DNA from: Limnofasciculus baicalensis BBK-W-15
GTDB taxonomy: Bacteria; Cyanobacteriota; Cyanobacteriia; Cyanobacteriales; Coleofasciculaceae
Direction: 5' to 3'
Assembly (NCBI RefSeq): GCF_024178385.1
Contig: NZ_JAMZMM010000001.1
Span: 1 to 51,979, forward strand
DNA length: 51,979 nucleotides
The notes below the pieces were generated by a model, which saw nothing but the letters and a program-made list of their open reading frames with translations, was not told where the DNA came from and did not search any database. Shown piece by piece: positions 7,792 through 17,751 of this stretch. Numbering within the stretch: position 1 is the first letter of the stretch; every line of letters starts with the position of its first letter. The position numbers and the translations under genes were made by a program.

Positions 7792-10700
7792 ATGCGATTA
7801 CTACGTCAAATTTTATCTTTACCAAATTGGGTGCAACGGCTGCGCCAGAAGATGAAAGCGGTGCGGGCTTGGCAAGCAAATAGAGAAACTCACTCTTCAC
7901 TACTCGAAAGAGCAATCGCAGCTAGTAGTAATGGCATGATTGTTACCGATGCCACATTACCAGATTATCCGATTATTTGGGTGAATGCTGGGTTTGAGCG
8001 GATGACGGGTTACTCTGCTGCGGAAGTCATCGGTAAAAATTCTCGATTCTTAACAGGAGCGGATACGAATCAACCTGCTCTTGATGAATTGCGGCAGACG
8101 CTTGCGGAAGGAAGATCCTGCTGTGTTGTGCTACGAAACTATCGTAAAGATGGTACACTTTTCTGGAATGAACTGTCGATCTCTCCAGTACAAGATACTA
8201 CCGGAAAATTAACCCACTACATCGGAATTCAAAAGGATATCACGGATCGCAAAAAAGCAGAAGAAGAGCGCGATCGCTTTTTTGCTCTATCGATTGATAT
8301 GCTTTGTATTGCTGGCTTTGATGGGTATTTCAAACGCCTGAATCCAGCTTGGGAAACAATATTAGGCTTTACCACAGAAGAATTATTAGCTAAACCCTAC
8401 CTAGATTTGATTCATCCTGACGATATAGAATCTACGATTGCCGAAGCTCAGAAACTGACAACGGGTGTAGAAACCATCTGTTTTGAAAATCGTTATCGCT
8501 GTAAAGATGGCTCTTACAGATGGATTTTGTGGAATGCTACTCCATGGATAGAGCAAGGGTTAATTTATTGTGTGGCTCATGATATCACCAAGAGGAAAGA
8601 GACAGAAGCCACTCTAAAATATTCCCAATCCCTACTTGCTGGAGTATTAAATAGTTCCCTGGATGGAGTGATGGCTTTTGAGTCAGTTAGGGATAGTCAA
8701 GACAATATTATTGATTTTAAATGGATCTTAGTCAATCCAGCGGCAGAAAAAGTACTCAAGCGCACCGAAGTAGATCTAATTGGCAAGTGTTTGATGGAAG
8801 AAATGCCAGGAAATATTGGGGAAGAGTTGTTCGGTTTGTTCATTGGTGTTGTGAAAACAGGTGAACCTTTAGACGGTGAATTTTATTATGCTAATGATTG
8901 CTTAAAAGGTTGGTTTCAACTGGCTGTTGCTAAATTGAGTGATGGCTTTGCTATGATCTTCCGCGATATTACTGAGCGCAAGCGTGTTGAAGAAGAGTTA
9001 CATCGGCAAAGTTCAGAATTGCAAGCTATTTTTAATGCCTTCCCCGATCTGTATTTTAGGATGAATAGTGATGGCATAATTCTGGACTATAAAGCAGCAA
9101 ATACTTCCGATCTATACGTGCCCCCAAACCTATTTATTGGCAAATCAGTTATAAATATTTTGCCTCCTGATGTAGGCAAGAAAATTTGTCACTCAATCAG
9201 AGAAGTAATCCAGAATAAATCTATCGTCAGTATTGAGTATTCCCTGATTATAGATGAAGTAAAACAAAGCTATGAAGCCAGACTATTGCCATTAATTTTA
9301 ACAACAAAGAACCAACAACAAACAACCAATAACCAACAACAAGATCAAATAATTGCAATTGTACGGAATATTAGCGATCGCAAACAGGCAGAAAAAGAAC
9401 AGCGAGAAGCCGAAGCCGCAATTCGATCCTTATATAGAGTAGCTTCAGCACCGAAACTTACTTCTGAGAAGCGATTGCAAGGATTATTAGCAATGGGGCG
9501 ACGGTATTTTAATCTTGATATAGGGATTGTATCGCGTATTCAAGAAGAGTCTTATCAGGTAATTGCCGCTCAAGTACCACCTCGGCTTTCCCTTGAGATT
9601 CGTAATGGAGATTTGTTCAATTTGGGGGAAACTATCTCTCGTGAAACTATTCAAGCAAAAGAGCCAATTTGTTTCGAGTCAGCCAGAGATTCCCAATGGA
9701 GAAATCATCCTGCTTATTCAGCATTCCCCCTCGAATCCTACATCGGTACCAGAATTATGGTAGGTAGAATTCCTTACGGTACTCTCAACTTTTCCAGTTT
9801 ACACCCACGGAATTTACCATTTAAAAATAGCGATCGCCAACTCTTAAAACTCATGGCTCAATGGGTGGGAAATGAGATTGAGCGTAACTCAGCTAAAAAA
9901 GAATTAGAGAGGCAATTACAAAGAGCATTACTACTAGAACAAATTACTCAAGAAATTCGTCAAAGTCTTGACGCTCAACAAATTTTCCAGACAGCAGCTA
10001 CCCAAATTGGTAGGGCTTTCGGTGTAAATCGCTGCCTAATTCACAGCTATATTACTCAACCTTACCCTCACATTCCTTTAGTGGGAGAGTATCTAGAATT
10101 GGGCTACAATTCCCTCAAAGATATAGATATTCCATTAGTTGGTAATCTCCACGCCCAAAAAGTACTTTCTCAGGATTGGGTAGTTGCTTCCTCAGATGTA
10201 TATAGAGATCCCCTCCTCAAAGATGCAACTTTAGTTTGTCACCAGATTGGTTTGAAGTCAATGCTGTCAGTACGCACATCCTATCAAGGAGAGACAAATG
10301 GGGTGATTGGTTTGCATCAGTGCGATCGTTTTCGGGAGTGGATAGAAGATGAAATTGAACTTTTGGCAGCAGTAGCAGCTCAAGTTGGTATTGCTCTTGC
10401 TCAAGCTCAATTACTAACACAGGAAAAACAGCGGCGGGAAGAGCTTACTAAAAATAACATCGATTTATATAGGGCTAAACGGGAAGCTGAAGTTGCAAAT
10501 CGAGCGAAAAGTGAGTTTCTAGCAATGATGAGTCACGAAATCCGCACCCCTATGAATGCTGTAATTGGGATGACGGGATTACTGTTGGATACTAGTCTTA
10601 CACCCCAACAAGAAGACTTCGTAGAAACTATTAGTAGCAGTGGTGAATCTCTTCTCACTATTATTAACGATATTCTCGATTTCTCTAAGATTGAATCAGG

Positions 10701-12585
10701 CAGACTCGACTTAGAAGAGCAACCATTCGATCTGCGAATTTGTGTAGAGGAAGCCTTAGATCTCGTAGCATCTCAAGCTAGTGCCAAAAATTTAGAACTA
10801 GCGTACCTGGTTCACCCTCAAACCCCTGTTACCCTTGTTGGTGATATTACCAGAGTGCGACAAATTCTGGTGAATCTCCTCAGTAATGCTGTTAAATTCA
10901 CACAAAAAGGCGAAGTAGTAGTTTCAATTTCCTCAGTTGTTATTAGTCAATTATCATTAGCAAGTAAATCATCCCAAACCAAAGAACAAATAACCAATAA
11001 CCAACAACCAATAACCAATAACCAACAACCAACAACCAACAACCAACAAACTTACGAAATTCAATTTGCAGTCCGCGATACTGGTATTGGTATTCCCGCA
11101 GATAGAATGGATCGTCTCTTTAAACCTTTCAGCCAAGTTGATGCTTCAATGACTCGTACTTATGGTGGTACAGGATTAGGATTAGTCATTAGCAAACGCT
11201 TAAGTGAAATGATGGGTGGACGAATGTGGGTGGAGAGTGAAGTTGGCAAAGGATCTATATTTTATTTTACTGTTCTCGCTCAAGCGGCTAGTAACGCCGT
11301 CACCGCCAATGGTGCTACTGTTAATTTGCATATATCCCAACCAGAATTAACTGGAAAACGTCTCCTTGTTGTGGATGATAATGCTACTAATCGCCAAATT
11401 TTAACCTTGCAAGCTTTATCTTGGGGAATGGAAATTAAAGCAGCAGAGTCTGGATTACAAGCTTTAAATTGGCTTGTTGATAATCAGCATTTTGATATTG
11501 CGGTTTTGGATATGCAAATGCCAGAAATGGATGGTTTGACTTTGGCTGGCAACATCAAACTATTACCAATTTCTCAAGCAATGCCTCTAGTAATGCTAAG
11601 TTCAGTTGGTCATCAATCCCTCTCAAAAGCAGAAGAATTAAAGTACTTTGCGGCTGTATTAATGAAGCCAATCAAACAAACTCAACTCTACGAAATATTT
11701 ATTAATATTTTAGGTAGACAGCGGTTTTCAGTTCGCCATATAAATACACCAGCAGAGCAATTCAATCCTCTTTTAGCTCAAGAGCTACCGTTACGGATTC
11801 TTTTAGTAGAAGATGTAGCGGTTAATCAAAAAGTTGCTCGGCAAATGTTGCATCGATTGGGATATCGTGCTGATGTGGCTAATAATGGAAAAGAGGCATT
11901 GGAATCTTTGCACCGTCAATCTTACAATGTGGTATTTATGGATGTTCAGATGCCAGAAATGGACGGATTGGAGGCGACTACTCGCATTCGTCAGGAATGG
12001 TTATCACCATCCGATCCTTGGATTATTGCCATGACAGCTCATGCCATGCAAGGGGATCGGGAAGAGTGTCTGAGAGTGGGAATGAATGATTATATTAGTA
12101 AACCTGTTCGGCCGGAGTCAATTGTTCAATCTTTAAAGAAATATTCTCAATTTAATAATGAAATTCCCTATTGTGCAGTTGAAATGAACGATCAACCATC
12201 GGCAACTGAACCAGATTTAGATCTAAGTGAAAAACCTGCTATTGATATTCGGGTACTGGAAGGGTTTAAAGAAATAGCAGGTGATGATTTTGATGAGTTG
12301 TTAGTTGAGCTGATTGATAGCTACTTGGAAGATGCTCCGCCAAGAATGGAGGATATTACTAATGCAATCGCAGAGAAAAACGCGAAAGTATTACAACATT
12401 CTGCTCATGCGCTCAAATCATGTAGTCTTACCGTTGGTGCAAACTTACTTGCTCAAATCTGTGGCGAGTTAGAAACAATTGCTCGTCAGGGTACAACTGC
12501 TGGCACATCAACAATTCTTTTACAACTTAATGCCGAGTATGAGCGGGTTGAAGCTGCTTTGCAAGCACAATATCCTCAGCTTTAA
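7792..12585 (+). CDS. hybrid histidine kinase: LOV-like PAS, PAS x3, GAF x2, HisKA, HATPase, REC x2, HPt
   Basis: 1597 residues from ATG 7792. Domains in order: PAS1 (about 40-155), PAS2 (160-275), PAS3 (280-395), PAS4 (405-530), GAF1 (545-700), GAF2 (710-885), HisKA with [12 protein letters not shown] (H915), HATPase with LLSNAVKF and DTGIGIP, REC1 (D1240 in [11 protein letters not shown]), REC2 (D1384 in [11 protein letters not shown]) and HPt (H1539 in AHALKS). A complete phosphorelay is therefore in one chain, though an outside response regulator is still expected. PAS1 has GKNSRFLTG (81-89), N116, N126 and Q147, the LOV flavin contacts, with Ser84 at the Cys position. GAF2 lacks a properly placed bilin Cys. 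There is no membrane segment, so it is cytoplasmic. TNNQQ repeats interrupt PAS4 and the ATPase loop. The family is secure; the signal is unknown, possibly redox or light. Confidence 0.93.
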   Translation: MRLLRQILSLPNWVQRLRQKMKAVRAWQANRETHSSLLERAIAASSNGMIVTDATLPDYPIIWVNAGFERMTGYSAAEVIGKNSRFLTGADTNQPALDELRQTLAEGRSCCVVLRNYRKDGTLFWNELSISPVQDTTGKLTHYIGIQKDITDRKKAEEERDRFFALSIDMLCIAGFDGYFKRLNPAWETILGFTTEELLAKPYLDLIHPDDIESTIAEAQKLTTGVETICFENRYRCKDGSYRWILWNATPWIEQGLIYCVAHDITKRKETEATLKYSQSLLAGVLNSSLDGVMAFESVRDSQDNIIDFKWILVNPAAEKVLKRTEVDLIGKCLMEEMPGNIGEELFGLFIGVVKTGEPLDGEFYYANDCLKGWFQLAVAKLSDGFAMIFRDITERKRVEEELHRQSSELQAIFNAFPDLYFRMNSDGIILDYKAANTSDLYVPPNLFIGKSVINILPPDVGKKICHSIREVIQNKSIVSIEYSLIIDEVKQSYEARLLPLILTTKNQQQTTNNQQQDQIIAIVRNISDRKQAEKEQREAEAAIRSLYRVASAPKLTSEKRLQGLLAMGRRYFNLDIGIVSRIQEESYQVIAAQVPPRLSLEIRNGDLFNLGETISRETIQAKEPICFESARDSQWRNHPAYSAFPLESYIGTRIMVGRIPYGTLNFSSLHPRNLPFKNSDRQLLKLMAQWVGNEIERNSAKKELERQLQRALLLEQITQEIRQSLDAQQIFQTAATQIGRAFGVNRCLIHSYITQPYPHIPLVGEYLELGYNSLKDIDIPLVGNLHAQKVLSQDWVVASSDVYRDPLLKDATLVCHQIGLKSMLSVRTSYQGETNGVIGLHQCDRFREWIEDEIELLAAVAAQVGIALAQAQLLTQEKQRREELTKNNIDLYRAKREAEVANRAKSEFLAMMSHEIRTPMNAVIGMTGLLLDTSLTPQQEDFVETISSSGESLLTIINDILDFSKIESGRLDLEEQPFDLRICVEEALDLVASQASAKNLELAYLVHPQTPVTLVGDITRVRQILVNLLSNAVKFTQKGEVVVSISSVVISQLSLASKSSQTKEQITNNQQPITNNQQPTTNNQQTYEIQFAVRDTGIGIPADRMDRLFKPFSQVDASMTRTYGGTGLGLVISKRLSEMMGGRMWVESEVGKGSIFYFTVLAQAASNAVTANGATVNLHISQPELTGKRLLVVDDNATNRQILTLQALSWGMEIKAAESGLQALNWLVDNQHFDIAVLDMQMPEMDGLTLAGNIKLLPISQAMPLVMLSSVGHQSLSKAEELKYFAAVLMKPIKQTQLYEIFINILGRQRFSVRHINTPAEQFNPLLAQELPLRILLVEDVAVNQKVARQMLHRLGYRADVANNGKEALESLHRQSYNVVFMDVQMPEMDGLEATTRIRQEWLSPSDPWIIAMTAHAMQGDREECLRVGMNDYISKPVRPESIVQSLKKYSQFNNEIPYCAVEMNDQPSATEPDLDLSEKPAIDIRVLEGFKEIAGDDFDELLVELIDSYLEDAPPRMEDITNAIAEKNAKVLQHSAHALKSCSLTVGANLLAQICGELETIARQGTTAGTSTILLQLNAEYERVEAALQAQYPQL
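9301..9345 (+). repeat. caaccaataac-type tandem tract inside the kinase gene (PAS4)
   Basis: A run of accaacaac/accaataac units encodes a Gln/Asn/Thr-rich stretch (about residues 504-518) near the C-terminal end of PAS4. The same units recur at 10985-11050 and in non-coding DNA at 29212-29273. Confidence 0.7.
10985..11050 (+). repeat. caaccaataac-type tandem tract inside the kinase ATPase domain
   Basis: About six units of ataaccaacaacc/aacaacc type encode repeated TNNQQP. The insert lies between the N-box strand (VVVSISS) and the G1 box (DTGIGIP), where most kinases have a short loop. Confidence 0.75.
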
Positions 12586-12613
12586 GAGTTATTTATCAAC
12601 TAAAAATTAAGCT

Positions 12614-12819
12614 ATTGTAGGTTGGGTAGAGCCGAGCGAAACCCAACATTTATCTAATTTACACCGGGTTTAAAGTGAGTGAGGTATAGAGAAACCGGGT
12701 TTCTTGAAGGAGGTACAGAGAAACCCGGTTTCTGGGATATACTTCATATCTGCTCTATCTAGCAGAAGTTGGGTTACCCTGCGGGAAGCAAGCTACGTTA
12801 CCTCAACCCAACCTACAAT
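12614..12819. repeat. 206-bp composite foldback element with 14-bp ends
   Basis: attgtaggttgggt (12614-12627) is the exact reverse complement of acccaacctacaat (12806-12819). Inside lie two palindromes, agaaaccgggtttct (12690-12704) and agaaacccggtttct (12719-12733), of a family also found near 44.5 and 44.9 kb. The right end contains the stop codon of the RNase III-like gene (12813-12815). It looks like a mobile repeat with a second repeat nested in it. Confidence 0.65.
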
Positions 12820-13769
12820 AAATTTTTTCCCTCTATCAACTGATTATATTTTTCTCTTCCCTCATGATAATCTTTACTTTCATATCCCATCAGATGACGA
12901 ACAATCCACTTTTGCGACTTGCCATCTTCTAAAAGAAGAGCGATCGCTCTTCGCAAAACTTCATCTCCATCCACAAACTGCTCCACAAACCAATTCTCTG
13001 TTTTCTTAAACCCTCCTTTATCGCCCGAAGCATTATATTGTAAATACATTGCCGCGACTAATGCCTTAAAAGACTTGACTAAAGCTTTCTCATCCCCCAA
13101 TTTTAGCGCCGTTAAATCTACTTTCTTGAAATACTCGCTCTGGCGTTCTTTTCCAGTCAATTCTCGGGATAATTCCCCTAACCTGCCAGCCCTCACATTG
13201 GGTAGATGGCGATATAAGTACTCCAAAACTACTGCTTTCAGTAGACTATCACCTAAAAACTGTAATTGTTTATTGGGATTAGAGCGTTCCGTTATCGGTT
13301 TTAAATAACGCTCCAAAACTGGCGCAATCAATTTTTTATTCAACCAATTACGCGACTGAGAAAATCCTCGATCTAAATGAATTGCTCCTACTAATGCCTT
13401 AAAACCCCGATCGAAGGGGTTGGGAAACTTTTGCCGGAGAATGAATCTGTCTGATGTAATTCCCAGAAACGGATAAGCTTCACCCAATCCCAATTGATAC
13501 CAAAGTTTTGTCAGCCTTTCCCCCTCCATCAGCTTCTCTCGCAAAGCTGAAAAATTAGCAACTTCTAGATACGGAGTGTGAGAATATAGGTAATCTGCGA
13601 TCGCAAAATTCATCGCTGCATCACCCAGAAATTCCAACCTTTCATTATTAGGTGTCCCTTCCCCAAGCTCTTCGGAATATGAGGGGTGGATTAAAGCGAG
13701 ACGAAGAATATCTCTATTTTTGAACTGAATACCAATTTTCGCTTCAACTAGTGCAGGATTCCATTCCAT
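12813..13769 (-). CDS. tandem double RNase III-domain protein, catalytically degenerate
   Basis: 318 residues from ATG 13769. Two RNase III folds occur in tandem with no dsRNA-binding domain. Domain 1 (about 3-155) has HPSYS and NERLEFLGDA, so the first acidic pair E46/D50 is present. In the second motif (FKALVGAIHLD) the catalytic Asp and Glu are replaced by R121 and K124. Domain 2 (about 160-305) has LQFLGDS, so Q170 replaces Glu and D174 is kept; FKALVAAMYLQY has K232 and K235 in place of Asp and Glu. RNase III needs all four acidic residues for Mg2+-dependent cleavage of dsRNA, so neither site should be active as read. A dsRNA- or RNA-binding or regulatory role is inferred. The start overlaps the upstream usp gene by 26 bp, which suggests coupled translation. 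The stop codon lies in a foldback repeat. Confidence 0.85.
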   Translation of the reverse strand: MEWNPALVEAKIGIQFKNRDILRLALIHPSYSEELGEGTPNNERLEFLGDAAMNFAIADYLYSHTPYLEVANFSALREKLMEGERLTKLWYQLGLGEAYPFLGITSDRFILRQKFPNPFDRGFKALVGAIHLDRGFSQSRNWLNKKLIAPVLERYLKPITERSNPNKQLQFLGDSLLKAVVLEYLYRHLPNVRAGRLGELSRELTGKERQSEYFKKVDLTALKLGDEKALVKSFKALVAAMYLQYNASGDKGGFKKTENWFVEQFVDGDEVLRRAIALLLEDGKSQKWIVRHLMGYESKDYHEGREKYNQLIEGKNLL

Positions 13770-14277
13770 CGGTTTTCACAGATTCATGACTTTTTACTAC
13801 TTTAGACTGTACTGTGAGAACTGAGCAGGAAGCGTGGTGTAAAACATAATTGCTGACACTACCCAGGATAAACTCACTCAAACCAGACAACCCCCGATGT
13901 CCGATTACAATCAAATCCGCGCCCCAATTCTTGGCAAATTCACAGATAGTTTCCCCCGCACTACCGGGAATCTGAATAAATTCTGCCTTCACCCCCTCCG
14001 CCACTGCCAACATTGTCCGCGATCGCAACAATTCTAAACATTCACTTTCAAATTCATCCCACTGTTTACGATAACTGATATTGACATCATCCAAACGCCA
14101 TGGATAATAATCCATACCAATAAATCCAGGAACCCCTGGACTATTCTCTTCCTCTGGCGCTAAGACATGTAATAGCATTAAATGAGCATTAACTCCTTTA
14201 GCCAAGGAAACGGCACTATCGACAACACGGCTGCCAATGCCAGAGCTATCCATAGCAACAAGAATCTTTTCAAACAT
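13744..14277 (-). CDS. universal stress protein (UspA family)
   Basis: About 177 residues from ATG 14277, which has ggaggt 8 bp upstream. It is a single Usp domain: MFEKILVAMDSS at the N-terminus supplies the adenine-contacting strand, and GHRGLSGLSEFILGSVS is the ATP-binding signature G-2x-G-9x-G(S/T). A mid-protein insertion (about 45-75) is typical of cyanobacterial Usps. ATP-binding Usps are small cytoplasmic proteins, usually dimers, induced under stress; specific roles vary. The 3' end overlaps the start of the double RNase III gene, so the two form an operon. That places an RNA-fold protein under the same control as a stress protein. Confidence 0.92.
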   Translation of the reverse strand: MFEKILVAMDSSGIGSRVVDSAVSLAKGVNAHLMLLHVLAPEEENSPGVPGFIGMDYYPWRLDDVNISYRKQWDEFESECLELLRSRTMLAVAEGVKAEFIQIPGSAGETICEFAKNWGADLIVIGHRGLSGLSEFILGSVSNYVLHHASCSVLTVQSKVVKSHESVKTDGMESCTS

Positions 14278-14654
14278 AGAAACCTCCACTTAAACAGTCT
14301 TAATGGCTGGATTGCCGCTTTCAATCGCAGTGGTATAATTAACAGGAAATATGTATTTAGCCCTTAGATACCCACCTTTTGATGATTGATTGACGGTAAG
14401 TGATACAGTAACAATACGATCTTAACCTATAATTACCGAATCAAACCAGACAAACAGCAATCCGAGGAGATAGACTATTAGTGGGAACTACTACATCGCT
14501 AGCGGAAATATCCGTTATAGGACTTAGGCAGCCACACTATTAATAATGTAGGAGGTGCGTTAGCAAAGCCTAACACACCCTACAGATAGATGCTTTGCGT
14601 AAGTCCTGCGTTAGGAAAATAATCGATAAAAAACTCAACAATACGAAACAATAT
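14278..14654. other. intergenic region between usp and phosphoesterase genes
   Basis: This 377-bp divergent gap has no convincing gene. It holds one plus-strand TATAAT (14428-14433), a weak promoter candidate, and the family A repeat described separately. Confidence 0.4.
14518..14607. repeat. 90-bp foldback repeat (family A), second copy
   Basis: aggactta (14518-14525) and taagtcct (14600-14607) are perfect inverted ends. The interior has ggtgcgttag...cctaacacaccctacagataga, closely matching the copy at 4050-4140, including the cctacagataga stretch next to the right end. Confidence 0.65.
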
Positions 14655-15755
14655 ATGAACCTCAATTTTCGTTTCGCGGTTATCAGCGATTTGCACATCG
14701 CCCTCCCCCAAAGCATTTGGGATCATCCCAGCCGATTTCATTTGGTTGAAATCAGTATACCAGCACTGGAACTTGCATTAGATCGTTTAGAACAGCTCGA
14801 TTTAGACTTTCTCCTCCTCCCTGGCGACTTAACTCAGCACGGGGAACCCGCTAATCATACCTGGTTAGCAAATCGTTTAGCTAAACTACCATTTCCAGCT
14901 TACGCGATCCCAGGAAATCATGATTTCCCAACCCTACTCCCCGATGAAAAATCAATTGAATTTAAAGACTTTCCTCACTACTACCGTCAATTTGGCTATA
15001 CCAATCCTGACCAACTTTACTACACCTGTGAATTACTTCCAGGAGTACAACTAATTGGACTAAATTCCAACCAATTTGACGAATCTGGCCAACAAATAGG
15101 GCGTTTAGACGAACCACAATTAGCATGGCTGGAACAGATACTAACTGAAACTAAAAATAAGTTAGTCATGGTAATGATCCATCATAATGTTATCGAACAT
15201 TTGCCCGGTCAATCTAACCATCCCTTGGGACAGAGATATATGCTAGAAAATGCACCAGCACTACTCAAACTTCTCAAAGCTGCTGGCGTTAATCTCATTT
15301 TTACTGGACACCTTCACGTCCAAGATATCGCTTGTCAGGATGGAATTTATGATATCACTACTGGATCTTTAGTCAGCTATCCTCACCCCTATCGCATCTT
15401 AAACCTACAAACCGATGAGGAGGGAAACAGATCCTTACAGATAGAATCTCATCGGATTGAATCATTACCAGATTGGGAAAAATTACCCCAAATATCACGT
15501 AAATGGATGGGCGATAGATCCCATCCATTTATGATCAAACTCCTGACTTCCCCACCATTAAATTTACCGATGGAAGAGGCAAACAAATTCGCGCCAAGCT
15601 TACGGGATTTCTGGGCAGATATTGCTGGGGGTGATGCCCAGTTCGACTTCCCAGATTTCCCGCCGAAAGTCCGCCGCTATTTCCAAAGTTTTAGCGCTAC
15701 TAATAGTGAGGGTAAACTTGTTTTTATCGATAATCATACTACATTAGTAATTTAG
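14655..15755 (+). CDS. metallophosphoesterase, CpdA/Icc-like
   Basis: About 366 residues from ATG 14655 (MNLNFRFAVISDLH). An upstream in-frame start at 14595 would be derived from repeat DNA and is unlikely. All calcineurin-like metal motifs are present in order: SDLH, LPGD, GNHD, MIHHN and GHLH. This is a dinuclear metal phosphodiesterase of the class-III cyclic nucleotide phosphodiesterase type. The closest named relatives hydrolyse 3',5'-cAMP, but substrates in cyanobacteria are largely untested. A C-terminal extension of about 100 residues follows the catalytic core. There is no signal peptide, so it is probably cytoplasmic. Cyanobacteria use cAMP in motility signalling, so a cAMP role is possible but inferred. 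Confidence 0.85.
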   Translation: MNLNFRFAVISDLHIALPQSIWDHPSRFHLVEISIPALELALDRLEQLDLDFLLLPGDLTQHGEPANHTWLANRLAKLPFPAYAIPGNHDFPTLLPDEKSIEFKDFPHYYRQFGYTNPDQLYYTCELLPGVQLIGLNSNQFDESGQQIGRLDEPQLAWLEQILTETKNKLVMVMIHHNVIEHLPGQSNHPLGQRYMLENAPALLKLLKAAGVNLIFTGHLHVQDIACQDGIYDITTGSLVSYPHPYRILNLQTDEEGNRSLQIESHRIESLPDWEKLPQISRKWMGDRSHPFMIKLLTSPPLNLPMEEANKFAPSLRDFWADIAGGDAQFDFPDFPPKVRRYFQSFSATNSEGKLVFIDNHTTLVI

Positions 15756-15797
15756 ATAAATCAGAATTTACGCAGCTACATTTCATCTAGTGGGAAT

Positions 15798-15823
15798 GGT
15801 GCGTTAGCAAAGGATAACGCACC
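15798..15823. repeat. partial family A hairpin
   Basis: ggtgcgtta (15798-15806) pairs with taacgcacc (15815-15823), followed by ctacag as in the longer copies. It may act as a terminator-like hairpin after the phosphoesterase gene, but no T run follows. Confidence 0.55.
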
Positions 15824-15959
15824 CTACAGCAAGTCATCTGAATGACACTAATTACTTTCTCCATCCCATAACTAAACCCAATATCCCTGTAAAATTGAAA
15901 GGTTGTCAACCGTCGGTGAATTTTACCGTCTGGTGAGTATGGGATTTAAGGGAGAAAAT

Positions 15960-16937
15960 ATGTCCTGGATGGAGTTAAGCATTGATGCAACACATGAGGC
16001 GGTTGATTGGGTGAGTACCCTGCTAGCTGCAATTCACTATACAGGTGATATGCGGATTACGAACTATATTGAACCAGAATTAAATCAGTTAGATAATTGC
16101 GATATTCTACAATCCCAATGGGCTTTCACGATCTACTTATATTTACCCTATAATACCAATGTACGGAGACGTGTGGAAGAAATTGTTGATCGGCTTTCTC
16201 CCTTGCATCGTACAGGATTAATTGCTGTGATTCAGACTGCTATTGTTGAAGATAAACCAGAGGAAACCGCAAATAGTATACCCCCTATTCATCGAATCGG
16301 GAAACGATTTGTCGTACTAACTCCCGATAATTCCTATCAATCTGAAGATCTAGATGAAATAACATTAAAAATAAATACAACCCTCGCCTTTGGTAGTGGT
16401 TTACATCCAGCTACTATTCTCAGCCTGCTACTACTTGAACGCTACATTATTCCTCCCATGAATGTTCTCGATCTCGGCTGTGGCTCAGGGATTCTCAGTG
16501 TAGCAATGGCGAAACTTGGGGCAAGTGTCTTAGCACTAGATAATGATAATATTGCCGTCGATTCAACCCAAGATGCTATTCGTATTAATGGGGTAGAAAA
16601 GCAGGTTACAGTCAAGAAAGGAAGTCTAGGTAGTGGTAGCGACTTAGGGCATTGGCTGGGAGGAAATACCATAAATAATGTCCAAAGAATTAATGCCAGC
16701 GCTACCTTTGATCTGATCGTAGCTAATATCTTCGCACGAATTCATATCGCTCTTGCGGATGACTTTTGCCGTGCGATCCGTCGCACCCGTGAAGGTACAG
16801 GAATTTTGATTACAGCAGGTTTTACTACTGATTATGAGGATGAAGTGAGCGGAGCTTTAGTAGAAGCAGGATTTGAAGCTATTGATTGCGAAAGATTGAA
16901 TGAGTGGGTTGCACTTGCCTATCGATTGAAAGGATAG
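15960..16937 (+). CDS. PrmA-family protein methyltransferase
   Basis: About 325 residues from ATG 15960, preceded by aagggag. The N-terminal domain begins SWMELSIDATHEAVDWVS, matching the substrate-recognition domain of ribosomal protein L11 methyltransferase. The SAM domain has AFGSGLHPAT (canonical AFGTGxHxTT, near residue 144), DLGCGSGILSVAMAKLGA (near 170), an acidic residue in ALDNDN, and VANIFARI. PrmA trimethylates L11 in the cytoplasm. An insert of about 20 residues after LGSGSDLGHW and the SG in place of TG in the first motif set this protein slightly apart, so L11 is likely but not certain as the substrate. It stands alone, after a foldback hairpin. Confidence 0.82.
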   Translation: MSWMELSIDATHEAVDWVSTLLAAIHYTGDMRITNYIEPELNQLDNCDILQSQWAFTIYLYLPYNTNVRRRVEEIVDRLSPLHRTGLIAVIQTAIVEDKPEETANSIPPIHRIGKRFVVLTPDNSYQSEDLDEITLKINTTLAFGSGLHPATILSLLLLERYIIPPMNVLDLGCGSGILSVAMAKLGASVLALDNDNIAVDSTQDAIRINGVEKQVTVKKGSLGSGSDLGHWLGGNTINNVQRINASATFDLIVANIFARIHIALADDFCRAIRRTREGTGILITAGFTTDYEDEVSGALVEAGFEAIDCERLNEWVALAYRLKG

Positions 16938-17194
16938 GTAAGCATTCAGCAATCAGGGAATGCCATGTTGAAGAAGCCAATTCAACACCAGTCAAACCAA
17001 ATATAGTACAATAGTATTAACTTAATCCACTCACAATCAACGTTAGTTAGTTTGAAGGATGTTGTTTTAGGAAAATCTTTGAAAAGACTGATCGAAAATT
17101 TATGAGGAAACAAGCACTACTTTGAGAAGATGAGTAAAGGTACCATGGGCTATCACTGGCTCTAGCTTAACTCGTCTTACAAAGGAAACGCTTA

Positions 17195-17626
17195 ATGGAA
17201 TGGCCAGATCACTTTCCCAGTGGTTGCCCACCTCAAAATGCCAATAATGCTTCTGGCGAGGTATATCGCCTGATCAAGCATGATTCTCCCACTCCCAAGG
17301 ACTTTAAGTCATGGCGTGAGGAGAATAAAGAGAAGGACTGTCCTAATGGTGTGACAGAATGTCAGGCATGTGGTCTCTCTGTTTATACGGAAAAAGCTGA
17401 CGCTTGCCGTGTAATCAGAACAATTCCTCGGTTTAAAAAGGCAATAAAATACTCAGGTGGAATTCTTGATCAAGCAATTCCAGATGTAGCAATAGCCACT
17501 TTAGGACAAATATACGTTGCCATAATTCGAGAGTTTGTTGAGATATTGCCCATTACAGGAAAGGAAAAGGTGAAACACGAACTTGTATCACTAAATCTTC
17601 TTGAGTTTGAACGGTCACAGCCTTAA
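17195..17626 (+). CDS. small conserved protein with WPxxxPxGCPP start and Cys cluster
   Basis: 143 residues from ATG 17195, with an aaagga site upstream. The N-terminus (MEWPDHFPSGCPPQNA, then GEVYRLI and PTPKDFKSW) looks like a defined small domain. A cluster of cysteines follows (CPNGVTECQACGLSVY and a further Cys near 69), suggesting a metal-binding knuckle. The C-terminal half is helical, with a hydrophobic segment near residues 92-115. The base composition and lack of close neighbours make it look like an accessory gene. I do not recognise a named family or function. It lies between the PrmA-like gene and an oxygenase gene, each more than 100 bp away. Confidence 0.6.
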   Translation: MEWPDHFPSGCPPQNANNASGEVYRLIKHDSPTPKDFKSWREENKEKDCPNGVTECQACGLSVYTEKADACRVIRTIPRFKKAIKYSGGILDQAIPDVAIATLGQIYVAIIREFVEILPITGKEKVKHELVSLNLLEFERSQP

Positions 17627-17751
17627 TAGTTATAATGAGATTGATTCTGGCTGGAAATAAATAATAATATTTAGAGTTTAAGATAAGCTCACATCTACTA
17701 CGAAGCATATCCTCGTAACTACTTGTTGTCATACATCGTTCCCTGAACTCA

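Noticed and set aside
10217-10420. Cys-His pair in GAF2 of the hybrid kinase as a bilin attachment site
   Set aside because: The pair LVCHQIG lies about five residues closer to the following LHQC strand than in cyanobacteriochromes, so it does not align with the chromophore Cys. The usual Asp motif is also absent.
14595-14654. 20-residue extension of the CpdA-like phosphoesterase
   Set aside because: It begins inside the right end of a family A repeat and adds nothing homologous. ATG 14655 gives the normal N-terminus.
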